From Bacteroidales bacterium (lineage in GTDB: Bacteria > Bacteroidota > Bacteroidia > Bacteroidales > NBLH01), in NCBI GenBank assembly GCA_027083715.1, contig JALWNR010000414.1, forward strand, positions 1-15,315: 15,315 nt of DNA, written 5' to 3'. The notes beneath the pieces were generated by a model. It worked only from the letters and a program-made list of their open reading frames with translations. It made no database searches and was not told the DNA's origin. Each line of letters begins with the position of its first letter. The stretch's first letter is position 1. A program made the translations under genes and the position numbers. Shown piece by piece: positions 7,401 to 14,722 of this stretch.

Positions 7401-8090
7401 CTAAAACTTGTCTTTGTATATTTCCTGAGCTTTACGGTAATCATCTTCCATACCGATATCCAGCCAGTATTCACGTATTTCGTATTTTGCTATCAAAAGT
7501 TTTTTTGCCAGCATATCCTGAATCAGGCTGTCCATTCCATAATATTCTCCATCGGGTATAAAATTGAATACATCGGGTTTCATAATGTAGATACCGGCGA
7601 GTATTTTTGTTACAATGTCTTTTTTTTCTTCAATTCCGGTTACAAAATCGCCGGCAAAGAAAATATTTCCGAAACGGAAGGGAGTAACAAATTCTTTGAT
7701 GGCAACCGTGAAAGTTGCCGGATTTTCAACAGCAAACTGATAAAACTTTGAGAAATCCATTAAAGTAAGGATATCGCCATTCATCATCAGAAAAGGTTCC
7801 GTGAGTTTATCCTTTAACAAAGTTAAAGGACCAACCGTACCCAATGGCTTGTCTTCTTTGCTGATTTCCAGTTTAATGCCATACTCAGAGCCATCACCGA
7901 AAAATTTTTCAATGTATTCCGATTTGTAATTTGTGGCAAGATATATTTCATCAAAGCCATGACTTTTCAAGTGTTCAATTTGAATTTCCAGTACCGATTT
8001 TTCTCCGATTGGGAGTAGTGGTTTTGGAATAATCTGAGTAAAAGGGCGTAAACGAGTGCCCAGTCCGCCTGCTAAAATGACTGCTTTCAT
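7401..8090 (-). CDS. Sugar-1-phosphate nucleotidyltransferase
   Basis: A 229-residue NTP-transferase that joins a sugar-1-phosphate to a nucleotide, opening a nucleotide-sugar pathway in the cytoplasm. The activation loop A-G-G-L-G-T-R-L-R-P-F-T is at residues 7-18, the substrate loop P-K-P-L-L-P at 22-27, the metal-binding N-G-D at 104-106 and the second acidic residue in Y-W-L-D-I-G (Asp211). Its length equals a bare catalytic domain without a C-terminal beta-helix or CBS domains. Because it lies directly before a LegB-like dehydratase, it may play the role of PtmE of Campylobacter, which supplies GDP-GlcNAc to LegB; PtmE also has CBS domains, absent here. Mannose-1-phosphate guanylyltransferase is the main alternative. 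Nucleotide and sugar are not settled by sequence alone. The stop codon is TAG. Confidence 0.92.
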   Translation of the reverse strand: MKAVILAGGLGTRLRPFTQIIPKPLLPIGEKSVLEIQIEHLKSHGFDEIYLATNYKSEYIEKFFGDGSEYGIKLEISKEDKPLGTVGPLTLLKDKLTEPFLMMNGDILTLMDFSKFYQFAVENPATFTVAIKEFVTPFRFGNIFFAGDFVTGIEEKKDIVTKILAGIYIMKPDVFNFIPDGEYYGMDSLIQDMLAKKLLIAKYEIREYWLDIGMEDDYRKAQEIYKDKF

Positions 8091-8094
8091 AGTG

Positions 8095-9354
8095 TTATGT
8101 TTTTGTTATGGTTTTATAAATATTGTAATAATATCCGGAAACTTTATTCCAGTCGCCAAAAGCTGTTAGCTGCTTATTTTCCGGTATTCTTATTTGTTTT
8201 CCGTTTAGTATTTCGTTTAATTCTTTAATCCAGATTTTGTAATCGTTTACAGGTACAATGCATCCGGCTTTTTCAGCTTCAAAAAATTCTTCTGCAATTC
8301 CCGTAGCTGTTAAAAATGCCGGTGTACCCATTGCTGCTGCCTGAAACGGAGAGGCAGGTCCTGCATCTTGAGCCGATGTGGATAAGAGCAAGTCTGCCGC
8401 CTGAAAATAGTTTTGTAAAATATCATAATCCACATAACCGATAAAGCGGATTTTTTCATTCATTTTAAATTTTGTTACCTTATTTTTGAGGTAATCTTCA
8501 TATTTTTCAGTTCCGCGTCCTGAGATATAACAAATAAAATTTTTATTTTCCAATTGCGCCAGCACTTCAATCATTTTATCAATTTGCTTGACGGGTATCA
8601 GTCTGGATGAGGAAAACATGATAAATTTATCTGTCGGTATTTTCAGTTTCTTTTTAGCTTCCTCTCTGGTGTAAGTGCACTTCCATTTGTCAAACTGACT
8701 GCCAAAATTGGCAAAGTCTCTGTGAAATACTTTTGTGCCGAATTTTTTCTCAAATATTTCCGTACCTTTTTTTACACTGGGAATAATGTATTTCAATTTT
8801 TTATAGTAATTGTTTAATTCCCAAAGTTTTTTGTATGCATTGAGTAATTTAAACGGGTGTTTTGTTTCAGGTATATCAAAAATACTACTGCTGTTGGTAT
8901 AAAATTGCCCGACAATCGGTACTTTATTCGAATATTTTTTCAGAATTGGTATATTAATGTATCGATAACCGGCATTAATATGAATTGCCAAGGGTTTATT
9001 TTTATTTATCTCTTTATCAAGATGTTGCATCAATTGTTCGGAGTATATATCTTCTCTGAATTTAAATCCGTGCATAAACTTTTTCTGAACTGCCGGAAAC
9101 AATTTGTGCACCAATCCACTCTCAAAAGTATGTTCGTATATTTTATCCGCACGCAAATCGGGTTGCCACACTTCGTACTTTATGTCATCGGCTACTTTGA
9201 GCACACGCTTCCCGATAATGTCGTGCCATTCATAGCCCCAAATGCCTACCCAGCTTCCGTTGGGTAAATCCCAATTGATTTCCGGACGCGGACGACCTCT
9301 GTGCCCTTCGTAAGCAGGCGGATGATTGACAATATTTATAACTTTTACACTCAT
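8095..9354 (-). CDS. GT4-like glycosyltransferase
   Basis: A 419-residue GT-B fold transferase. The C-terminal donor domain is clear: FSSSRLIPVKQIDKMIEV (247-264) corresponds to the usual GRL.P.KG segment, then YISGRGTEKYEDYL (276-289) and the region with G-T-P and TATGIAEEF (343-357). The EX7E signature of many GT4 enzymes is altered: the two positions appear to be Asp330 and Gln338 (Q-D-A-G-P-A-S-P-F-Q). The N-terminal half starts with an unusual stretch rich in Trp, Arg and Pro (HRGRPRPEINW, 18-28) and contains the acceptor-side HINAGYRY (125-132). It probably adds a sugar to the lipid-linked repeat unit at the cytoplasmic membrane face. It overlaps the flippase gene by 4 bases and is followed after 4 bases by the nucleotidyltransferase. 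Donor and linkage unknown. Confidence 0.88.
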   Translation of the reverse strand: MSVKVINIVNHPPAYEGHRGRPRPEINWDLPNGSWVGIWGYEWHDIIGKRVLKVADDIKYEVWQPDLRADKIYEHTFESGLVHKLFPAVQKKFMHGFKFREDIYSEQLMQHLDKEINKNKPLAIHINAGYRYINIPILKKYSNKVPIVGQFYTNSSSIFDIPETKHPFKLLNAYKKLWELNNYYKKLKYIIPSVKKGTEIFEKKFGTKVFHRDFANFGSQFDKWKCTYTREEAKKKLKIPTDKFIMFSSSRLIPVKQIDKMIEVLAQLENKNFICYISGRGTEKYEDYLKNKVTKFKMNEKIRFIGYVDYDILQNYFQAADLLLSTSAQDAGPASPFQAAAMGTPAFLTATGIAEEFFEAEKAGCIVPVNDYKIWIKELNEILNGKQIRIPENKQLTAFGDWNKVSGYYYNIYKTITKT

Positions 9355-10847
9355 TTCTTATTTTTCATTTCTCCTGAAATATAATTTTTCATTGCCTTGA
9401 TGTCTAGTAACTTCAAAGCTGCTTTCCAGTCGTTAATATGCATCCATTGCAGCAGGTGAAAACTTGCAAATGTTGTTGAAGCATAAACAAGTACAAATGC
9501 AAAGCGAACATATATATTGGTGTCAAAATAATTATTTAATACATAATAAGCTGCCAGATAATTAATTACACCATATATAATAAATTTTACGGCAAGCATA
9601 TTGTTTAGATCTTTTACATCTTTCAGCGCGTACCAACGATAGATAACTCCCAGCAATATATTGGTAATTAATAAACTCCATGCAACACCTATTGAACCCA
9701 TACCCAGCATACTTTTATCTAAAAAAATGAAGATGATTGTCACATAAATAATCAGGTTAATTAATGCAATTTTTGCCGTGAGTTTAAATCTGCCGAAACC
9801 GTTCAGTAAGTTTCCGTAAGGTGTGTTAAAAACGGTCATAAATAATGCTACCGTTACTACAGCCATAATCCCCACCGATGGCAGATATTGCTCTCCCAAA
9901 AGCAAAACAATTATATCTTTTGAGTACAAGGCAATTAAAATAACCACAGGCATGATGAACAAAAAACTGAAACGTTCAAATTTTTTGATTTTTTCGCGGA
10001 TGTATTCAAAATCGCGTTTTGCTACGGCGCGCGAAAACATTGGAAAAAACAACATGCTCATGCTTCTGGAAATCAGTAAAATAAATCCGCCTATGCGAAA
10101 GCCTGCCGTATAATAACCTACTTGCTCGGAATTGCTAAAATATTGCAGCATCACTTTATCAACCGTATTGGTTAGTGTGGTTGCTGCTCCTAAAATCAGG
10201 ATAGGTGCGGCAATTTTGATGTATTCTTTTGCCAGTTCTTTATCAAATTTCCCGAAAGGGTAATCTTTAAATAGATACAGGTAAACCGGTACGATTAATA
10301 AGGTAGCGGCAAGATTACCAAAAGCCAGTGCAATGGCTTTTCCGCCCAGTAATACAATCACAATCCGTGAAAGCTGAAACAGTAATCCGCGAATCATATA
10401 CGGAATATCCTGTTTTGCCTGCTCTATGCGTGCCGCAAAAGTGGTTATAGGTATTGATAAACCGTTTTGCACTACCGACATGATTAAAAAAATGTAAATC
10501 ACATATTTGTGCGTTTCACTTTCAAACTCAGTGTGTAACAAATATTTCTGTCCGAAAAAGAAGGATAAAAACACAATCAGAAAAAATAAAGTGGTATAGC
10601 CCTTTAGTACCGTAAAAGTAGCATTGCACTTTGCTTCATCGCGTCCTTCGGAAATAAGTTTGATGTGTGCGGTACCCAAACCTAAATCGTAAATAAATCC
10701 AAGCATTTGCACATAAGCCATAGCATAGGCAATGGTTCCCATAACCGTTGGTCCGGCAACTCTTGCCACAACAATGCTTGCAGCAATAGTAACAAACTGC
10801 ATAAACATTTTTGAGCCGTAGCTTAATATGAACTTTTGCTTTAACAT
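9351..10847 (-). CDS. wzx: Wzx-type oligosaccharide repeat-unit flippase
   Basis: A 498-residue polytopic membrane protein with about 12 to 14 hydrophobic segments spread along its length, for example near residues 15-32, 85-100, 115-130, 160-192, 212-225, 293-318, 322-342, 358-377, 385-405, 420-437 and 447-465. The start (KFILSYGSKMFMQF, then ARVAGPTVMGTIAYA) is typical of the polysaccharide synthesis/Wzx branch of the MOP exporter superfamily. It would move the undecaprenyl-diphosphate-linked repeat unit across the inner membrane. Assignment as Wzx rests on family look plus the surrounding glycosyltransferases and sugar genes; members are too divergent to infer the glycan. Its start lies 3 bases after the AMP-ligase stop, and its TGA stop overlaps the ATG of the following glycosyltransferase (ATGA, 9351-9354), which suggests coupled translation. 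Confidence 0.93.
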   Translation of the reverse strand: MLKQKFILSYGSKMFMQFVTIAASIVVARVAGPTVMGTIAYAMAYVQMLGFIYDLGLGTAHIKLISEGRDEAKCNATFTVLKGYTTLFFLIVFLSFFFGQKYLLHTEFESETHKYVIYIFLIMSVVQNGLSIPITTFAARIEQAKQDIPYMIRGLLFQLSRIVIVLLGGKAIALAFGNLAATLLIVPVYLYLFKDYPFGKFDKELAKEYIKIAAPILILGAATTLTNTVDKVMLQYFSNSEQVGYYTAGFRIGGFILLISRSMSMLFFPMFSRAVAKRDFEYIREKIKKFERFSFLFIMPVVILIALYSKDIIVLLLGEQYLPSVGIMAVVTVALFMTVFNTPYGNLLNGFGRFKLTAKIALINLIIYVTIIFIFLDKSMLGMGSIGVAWSLLITNILLGVIYRWYALKDVKDLNNMLAVKFIIYGVINYLAAYYVLNNYFDTNIYVRFAFVLVYASTTFASFHLLQWMHINDWKAALKLLDIKAMKNYISGEMKNKK

Positions 10848-10850
10848 GAA

Positions 10851-12185
10851 TTAATTTCTCACTTTTTTAAATCGTTCGGATACTTTTGTTTTTTCTGCTA
10901 TTTCAATATGTACCGGAATTTTATAGGCTTCCAGTTTATCTTTACAAAATTTTCGTATTTTGCTTTTTAACTGATTCAGAGGCTCATCGTTTCCCAGAAT
11001 AATTTTTGCAGCCACTACATTTCCCATAATGGGATTAGCTTTGCCAAAAACCGTTGCTTCGTTGATGTTGTCAATTTGCATCAACACACTTTCTACTTCT
11101 GCCGGAAAAACCTTTTGTCCGCCCACATTAATAATATCGTTTTCTCTACCCAGAAATCGGATGTATTCACCTTTTTGTTCCACACGGTCGCCTGTGTTGT
11201 ACCAGCCGTCGGCATCAAAGGGCGATGCGGCATTTAAATAGCCTAAAATAGATGTTTTAGCTTTGATAAACAGTACATTATCTACCACTTTAGTTTCGTA
11301 ATCCTCTCCGCCTACTTTTACCCAAAGTGAATCGTTACTTTCTGATTTTGTACGCATTACGCCTAATTCTGTTAAGCCGTAAGTTTGCTTTAAAGTAATG
11401 TCGGGAAACAGTTTGTTGAATGCTTTAAGTGTACTTTCGGGCATCATCTCTGTTCCGTAACTCATCACTTTTAAAGATGAAATATCGTGCTTTAAATAAG
11501 CTTTGCTTATTAAAATCAGGTTAATAAAGGTGGGGGTTGTGGGCAAAAGTTCAATTTTATATTTTTCAATAAATTCACAAACTTCTTCGGGCGAGCGCAC
11601 ATCCGGTACTCCGATAACCCCTGTGTTTGACAGTATGTACAACAGGGTGTTAATTCCACCCCAGTGGTCAAACAATAAAAAAGTTACAGTGCGCAAAGTG
11701 GCACGTTTTACCTTAAACTTGTTCAATAAATGTGTATAATCATGCAAAGCAGCTTTGGGTTTACCCGTTGAACCGGATGAGAAAACAATTACTCCGGGGT
11801 TTTTGCGTTGTTGCAATTTGCTGATTAGCTCATGCGAGGCTTTTATGCCTGTATCTATAAAGTGGAAATTGCCTTTACGGTCAAATTTAATATAATGCTC
11901 CACCTCCGCACTTTGGATTTTTTCTTCAATATCTTTATTGGCAAAGCTAAACGGAACGAAAATATTCCCGTTTTCAATCAAAGCCAGCATAAGACTGATT
12001 GAATCAGGATTGTAATCTGCACGAACAGCCACTACCGAACCTTGTTTTGTATTTTCTTTCAGAAAATCAAGCCAAAATTCATATCTTTCAAGCAAATAAC
12101 GGTAATTATAAACCGAATTGTTCCAAATTACCGCTTCATTGTCTAAGTTTTCTTTAAACCGGTCTATTATAAAATCAATGTGCAT
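10851..12185 (-). CDS. AMP-forming acyl/amino acid ligase (ANL superfamily)
   Basis: A stand-alone 444-residue adenylate-forming enzyme, somewhat shorter than typical acyl-CoA synthetases. Visible core motifs are the phosphate loop F-S-S-G-S-T-G-K-P-K-A (135-145), Y-G-L-T-E (269-273), G-W-Y-N-T-G-D (327-333), the hinge region G-R-E-N-D (347-351) and G-G-Q-K-V-F-P-A-E-V-E (355-365). The C-terminal catalytic lysine region reads E-R-F-K-K-V-R-N, with Lys440 as the likely residue and the usual Gly before it replaced by Phe. An LLFDHWGG segment (170-177) carries an Asp (173) near the place where amino-acid-activating domains use Asp to hold the amino group; this is only suggestive. Such enzymes activate a carboxylate with ATP and pass it to CoA or a carrier protein. 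With the carrier and SDR genes just upstream, loading the ACP is the likely task. Substrate unknown. Confidence 0.92.
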   Translation of the reverse strand: MHIDFIIDRFKENLDNEAVIWNNSVYNYRYLLERYEFWLDFLKENTKQGSVVAVRADYNPDSISLMLALIENGNIFVPFSFANKDIEEKIQSAEVEHYIKFDRKGNFHFIDTGIKASHELISKLQQRKNPGVIVFSSGSTGKPKAALHDYTHLLNKFKVKRATLRTVTFLLFDHWGGINTLLYILSNTGVIGVPDVRSPEEVCEFIEKYKIELLPTTPTFINLILISKAYLKHDISSLKVMSYGTEMMPESTLKAFNKLFPDITLKQTYGLTELGVMRTKSESNDSLWVKVGGEDYETKVVDNVLFIKAKTSILGYLNAASPFDADGWYNTGDRVEQKGEYIRFLGRENDIINVGGQKVFPAEVESVLMQIDNINEATVFGKANPIMGNVVAAKIILGNDEPLNQLKSKIRKFCKDKLEAYKIPVHIEIAEKTKVSERFKKVRN

Positions 12186-12197
12186 AGTTTTTTTGTT

Positions 12198-12893
12198 TTA
12201 AACTCCTCCTAAATATACTGTCTGACCTGTAACCAAAGCACTTTCATCACGCAAGAAAAAATCAATGGTATTTGCAACATCTTTGGCTTCGCCAAAACGA
12301 TGAATAGCCTGACGCTGTAACAGTTTGTCCATTTTTTCTTTTTTTACGTGTGCAATTAAATCGGTCTGTACTGCCGGTGGAGCAACCGTATTTACCGTTA
12401 TTCCGTATATGGCGTATTCACGTGCAAGTGCTTCTGCCATAACGGTTACGGCAGCTTTTGAGGCTGCATAAACGGCTTCGCCTTCCAATTTAAAAGGAAC
12501 GGCAAAGGTGGTCATGTTTACAATGCGCCCGAATTTATTTTTCGACATTACTTTGCCGGCTTCGCGAGTAAACAAAAATGTTCCGAATACATTGGTTTTA
12601 AACATCTTTTCTACAATACTTAAAGGTGTTAAAAAGCTATGATTCATTGATGCTATTCCGGCATTATTGATTAAATAATCAATTTTTCGATGCTTTTTAA
12701 CTGTTTCTCGAACTAGTTTCTGTACCGCTTTTTCATCAGAAACATCTAAACAATAATGTTCATAGTGCTCATGCTTTAAGTCTGATTCTGAGCGTGAACA
12801 ACCTATTACTGTAATGCCTTTTTCCAAATAGTATTCGGCCAAAAATCTTCCGATTCCTTTACGCGAACCGGTAATTATCATTACTCTTTTCAT
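12198..12893 (-). CDS. SDR-family oxidoreductase, FabG-like
   Basis: A 231-residue classical short-chain dehydrogenase/reductase. The cofactor motif T-G-S-R-K-G-I-G is at residues 8-15, the structural NNAG at 76-79, the catalytic Asn at 101 (K-T-N-V-F-G), and the YxxxK pair is Tyr142 and Lys146. The place of the catalytic Ser, 13 residues before the Tyr, holds Thr129 (N-M-T-T-F). FabG-type enzymes reduce 3-ketoacyl thioesters on ACP with NADPH. With an ACP gene directly upstream and an AMP-ligase directly downstream, a role in making or modifying a hydroxyacyl group bound to the carrier is plausible (inference). A sugar dehydrogenase role is the main alternative. Gaps are 2 and 12 bases to its neighbours. 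The C-terminus (VTGQTVYLGGV) is short but typical for the fold. Confidence 0.92.
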   Translation of the reverse strand: MKRVMIITGSRKGIGRFLAEYYLEKGITVIGCSRSESDLKHEHYEHYCLDVSDEKAVQKLVRETVKKHRKIDYLINNAGIASMNHSFLTPLSIVEKMFKTNVFGTFLFTREAGKVMSKNKFGRIVNMTTFAVPFKLEGEAVYAASKAAVTVMAEALAREYAIYGITVNTVAPPAVQTDLIAHVKKEKMDKLLQRQAIHRFGEAKDVANTIDFFLRDESALVTGQTVYLGGV

Positions 12894-12895
12894 TA

Positions 12896-13174
12896 TTAAG
12901 CCTGTGTTAGTTCAATAATATAATCGCTCAAAGTTTCTACCGAGCGAAAAGGGCTTTTCCTGCGCGACATGGCATCTTCTGAAGTTAAAGTAATTTCAAA
13001 ATTTTTGTCGGATAAAGCAGATTCAATGTCCACAATCAGGTTTACCAAACCAATGGAATCTACCACAGCATTATTGCCCAGCAGGATTGTTTCTGCATTT
13101 ATATTTGCATTTTCATCATCAATATATCCTTTTACTGCCTCAATTACTATTTGTAATGCTTCTTCTTTGTTCAT
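12896..13174 (-). CDS. Acyl carrier protein (phosphopantetheine-binding)
   Basis: A 92-residue acidic helical protein of the acyl/peptidyl carrier family. The attachment site for the 4'-phosphopantetheine arm is Ser40 in the motif V-V-D-S-I-G-L-V-N-L-I (37-47). The following D-I-E-S-A-L helix start is also typical and faintly recalls DltC, the D-alanine carrier. It is not the housekeeping ACP, which normally sits beside fabF/fabD/rpmF and carries a DSLD-type motif; here it sits in a polysaccharide operon between an acyltransferase and an SDR with AMP-ligase. That context suggests a dedicated carrier that holds an activated acyl or aminoacyl group for transfer to a sugar. It needs a phosphopantetheinyl transferase from elsewhere in the genome. 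The stop is 2 bases before the SDR start, so translation is probably coupled. Confidence 0.93.
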   Translation of the reverse strand: MNKEEALQIVIEAVKGYIDDENANINAETILLGNNAVVDSIGLVNLIVDIESALSDKNFEITLTSEDAMSRRKSPFRSVETLSDYIIELTQA

Positions 13175-13201
13175 ACTTGCTCTTGTTTTTTAGTTATTGT
13201 G

Positions 13202-13789
13202 TTAATTTATGAGTTTTTTAATTACTTTTTCCGATAGTTTATTAGTGATTTGTGCCGGATTGCCAGCCACAAGACTCCCTGTTTCATAATTTCCCTGTAT
13301 TAATGTTTGCGAAGCAATCAGCGTAAATTCTTCCAGTCGTGTTCCGTACAGTATCGTTGAATTGATGCCGATAAAGCAGTTGGCTCCGATTTCAATTTTT
13401 TCCGTTTTATAAGGGAATAATTTTTTCATCGGAACATCGCCTACATGCCAGTGTGTAAGAAAACTAACCTGCGGACCAATGCCCGTATAATCTCCAATGA
13501 TTATCTCATCCATTAAATCAAAATAAGTACCTGCACCAATACTCACATGTTTCCCGATTTTCAGATTTTTGTAACTGCCTTTTGCATTATCAACCCATAA
13601 AGGTGTTTTAAAAATGCATTCATCAGCAATTTGAGCTCCGCCAGCCTTTAATATCGGAATAATTGCCCTTTTGTCCACACGCTGCAACATCAGATTGGCA
13701 TTGTCAAAACCCAATAAACCTTTGCGCAGTTTAAATTCAAAAACCAGCAGTACGACGTATATTTTTGCGATTATTTTTTTTATTCCCAT
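13202..13789 (-). CDS. Left-handed beta-helix (hexapeptide repeat) acyltransferase
   Basis: A 195-residue protein of the hexapeptide acyltransferase superfamily (maltose/galactoside acetyltransferase, LbH fold). The repeats run from about residue 78 to 182: IGKHVSIGAG (78-87), IIIGDYTGIGPQ (96-107), IEIGANCFIGINSTI (132-146) and the closing GNPAQI (176-181), the usual end of such helices. His113 and His115 in the THWH segment are candidates for the catalytic base. Residues 1-20 are hydrophobic and basic and could be a peripheral membrane segment. Members usually transfer acetyl from acetyl-CoA to a sugar hydroxyl or amine. Here the very next genes encode a carrier protein, an SDR and an AMP-forming ligase, so the donor could instead be the acyl-carrier thioester (inference). 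The start ATG is the only good one and lies 1 base after the GT2 stop codon. Confidence 0.9.
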   Translation of the reverse strand: MGIKKIIAKIYVVLLVFEFKLRKGLLGFDNANLMLQRVDKRAIIPILKAGGAQIADECIFKTPLWVDNAKGSYKNLKIGKHVSIGAGTYFDLMDEIIIGDYTGIGPQVSFLTHWHVGDVPMKKLFPYKTEKIEIGANCFIGINSTILYGTRLEEFTLIASQTLIQGNYETGSLVAGNPAQITNKLSEKVIKKLIN

Positions 13790-13790
13790 T

Positions 13791-14717
13791 TTAGAAAAAA
13801 TGTTTTCTTGTCAGTTTTTTATTTTGAAAACCCCATTTCAAGCCTGAGAAAAATCCCATCCAGATACTCCATGCTACTTTTGGGTGCATTTTCTTAATAC
13901 GTACTAATGAGTTTTTAAATACATCGTATTTAAAATGTTGCCAGAAATATTTTCTGAAAAATTCAGGCGATTTGTATTTCATTACCACAATCATCGGGTT
14001 GCGTGCATCAAAAAAGGCTTTAAACGGCGATTGTTTTCCGATAGTCATGCTTTCTTTATGCCAGATTTTTGCACCCGGCGCATACATTATTTTATATCCT
14101 TTTTCTTTGGCACGTGCCTGCCAGTCGTATTCTTCCGATTGAAACAGGAAATTGGTATCGTAAGCACCTACTTCATCGTACATTTTTTTGCTGACGAGTG
14201 TATAAATATCGTCAGCAAAATATCTTTCGGCAATTTCCTCGTATTGCCCGGTATCTTTTTCTTTACTGCCAATGTGTCCGCCGTTCCAGTACACAGGGTG
14301 TTCTTTTTTTCCAACGGTTTGCAAAGTATTCGGCTGGTCAAAATAATAGACTTTTCCGGTTACAAAACCGTTCATTTCATCCATTTCAGCAACTTTTACC
14401 AGTTCTGAAATAACTTTTGAATCGGCTTTTACATCATTGTTGGTAATTATGGCATATTTAGATTTGCTTTTGTCAAAAGCATATTCCAAACCAAAATTGA
14501 AACCGCCAGAATATCCTCTGTTTTTTTCCAGACGAATTACTTTTGCTTTCGGAAATTCTTTTTCAACAAACTCTTTGGTGTTGTCCGCTGAGCCATTATC
14601 GATTACAGCTACTTCAAAATTCGAGTAATCATTTGCCAGATAACTCGAAACCGAATCTTTTAATAATTCTTTTCCGTTATAACTTAAAATCAGTACAGTA
14701 ACTTTCGGGTATTCCAT
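13791..14717 (-). CDS. GT2-family glycosyltransferase, rhamnosyltransferase-like
   Basis: A 308-residue GT-A fold transferase that would add one sugar from a nucleotide donor to the growing lipid-linked repeat unit at the inner face of the inner membrane. The N-terminus has the GT2 start V-T-V-L-I-L-S-Y-N-G (residues 6-15), then AVIDNGSADNT (37-47) and NRGYSGGFN (66-74). The metal-binding DXD equivalent is NND at 93-95, and the acidic acceptor-side motif is EEYDW at 195-199, followed by a WH pair at 219-220. This pattern fits the WbbL-like group (COG1216 type), whose members often use dTDP-rhamnose; the donor is not certain. No transmembrane anchor is obvious, though the C-terminal 50 residues are basic and aromatic and may contact the membrane. 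It lies 5 bases after the aminotransferase and 1 base before the acyltransferase gene. Confidence 0.93.
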   Translation of the reverse strand: MEYPKVTVLILSYNGKELLKDSVSSYLANDYSNFEVAVIDNGSADNTKEFVEKEFPKAKVIRLEKNRGYSGGFNFGLEYAFDKSKSKYAIITNNDVKADSKVISELVKVAEMDEMNGFVTGKVYYFDQPNTLQTVGKKEHPVYWNGGHIGSKEKDTGQYEEIAERYFADDIYTLVSKKMYDEVGAYDTNFLFQSEEYDWQARAKEKGYKIMYAPGAKIWHKESMTIGKQSPFKAFFDARNPMIVVMKYKSPEFFRKYFWQHFKYDVFKNSLVRIKKMHPKVAWSIWMGFFSGLKWGFQNKKLTRKHFF

Positions 14718-14722
14718 AGAAA

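Noticed and set aside
7308..7751. Plus-strand open frame of 147 codons across the LegB/nucleotidyltransferase junction
   Set aside because: Mirror of two strong minus-strand genes, with low-complexity Phe/Tyr/Ile-rich content and no recognisable motif.
8857..9267. Plus-strand open frame of 136 codons within the GT4-like gene
   Set aside because: Opposite strand shadow; no domain and no start context.
13935..14408. Plus-strand open frame of 157 codons inside the GT2 gene
   Set aside because: It is opposite a well-supported GT2 gene, its peptide is rich in Phe, Cys and His as expected of the complement of a coding frame, and no family is recognisable.
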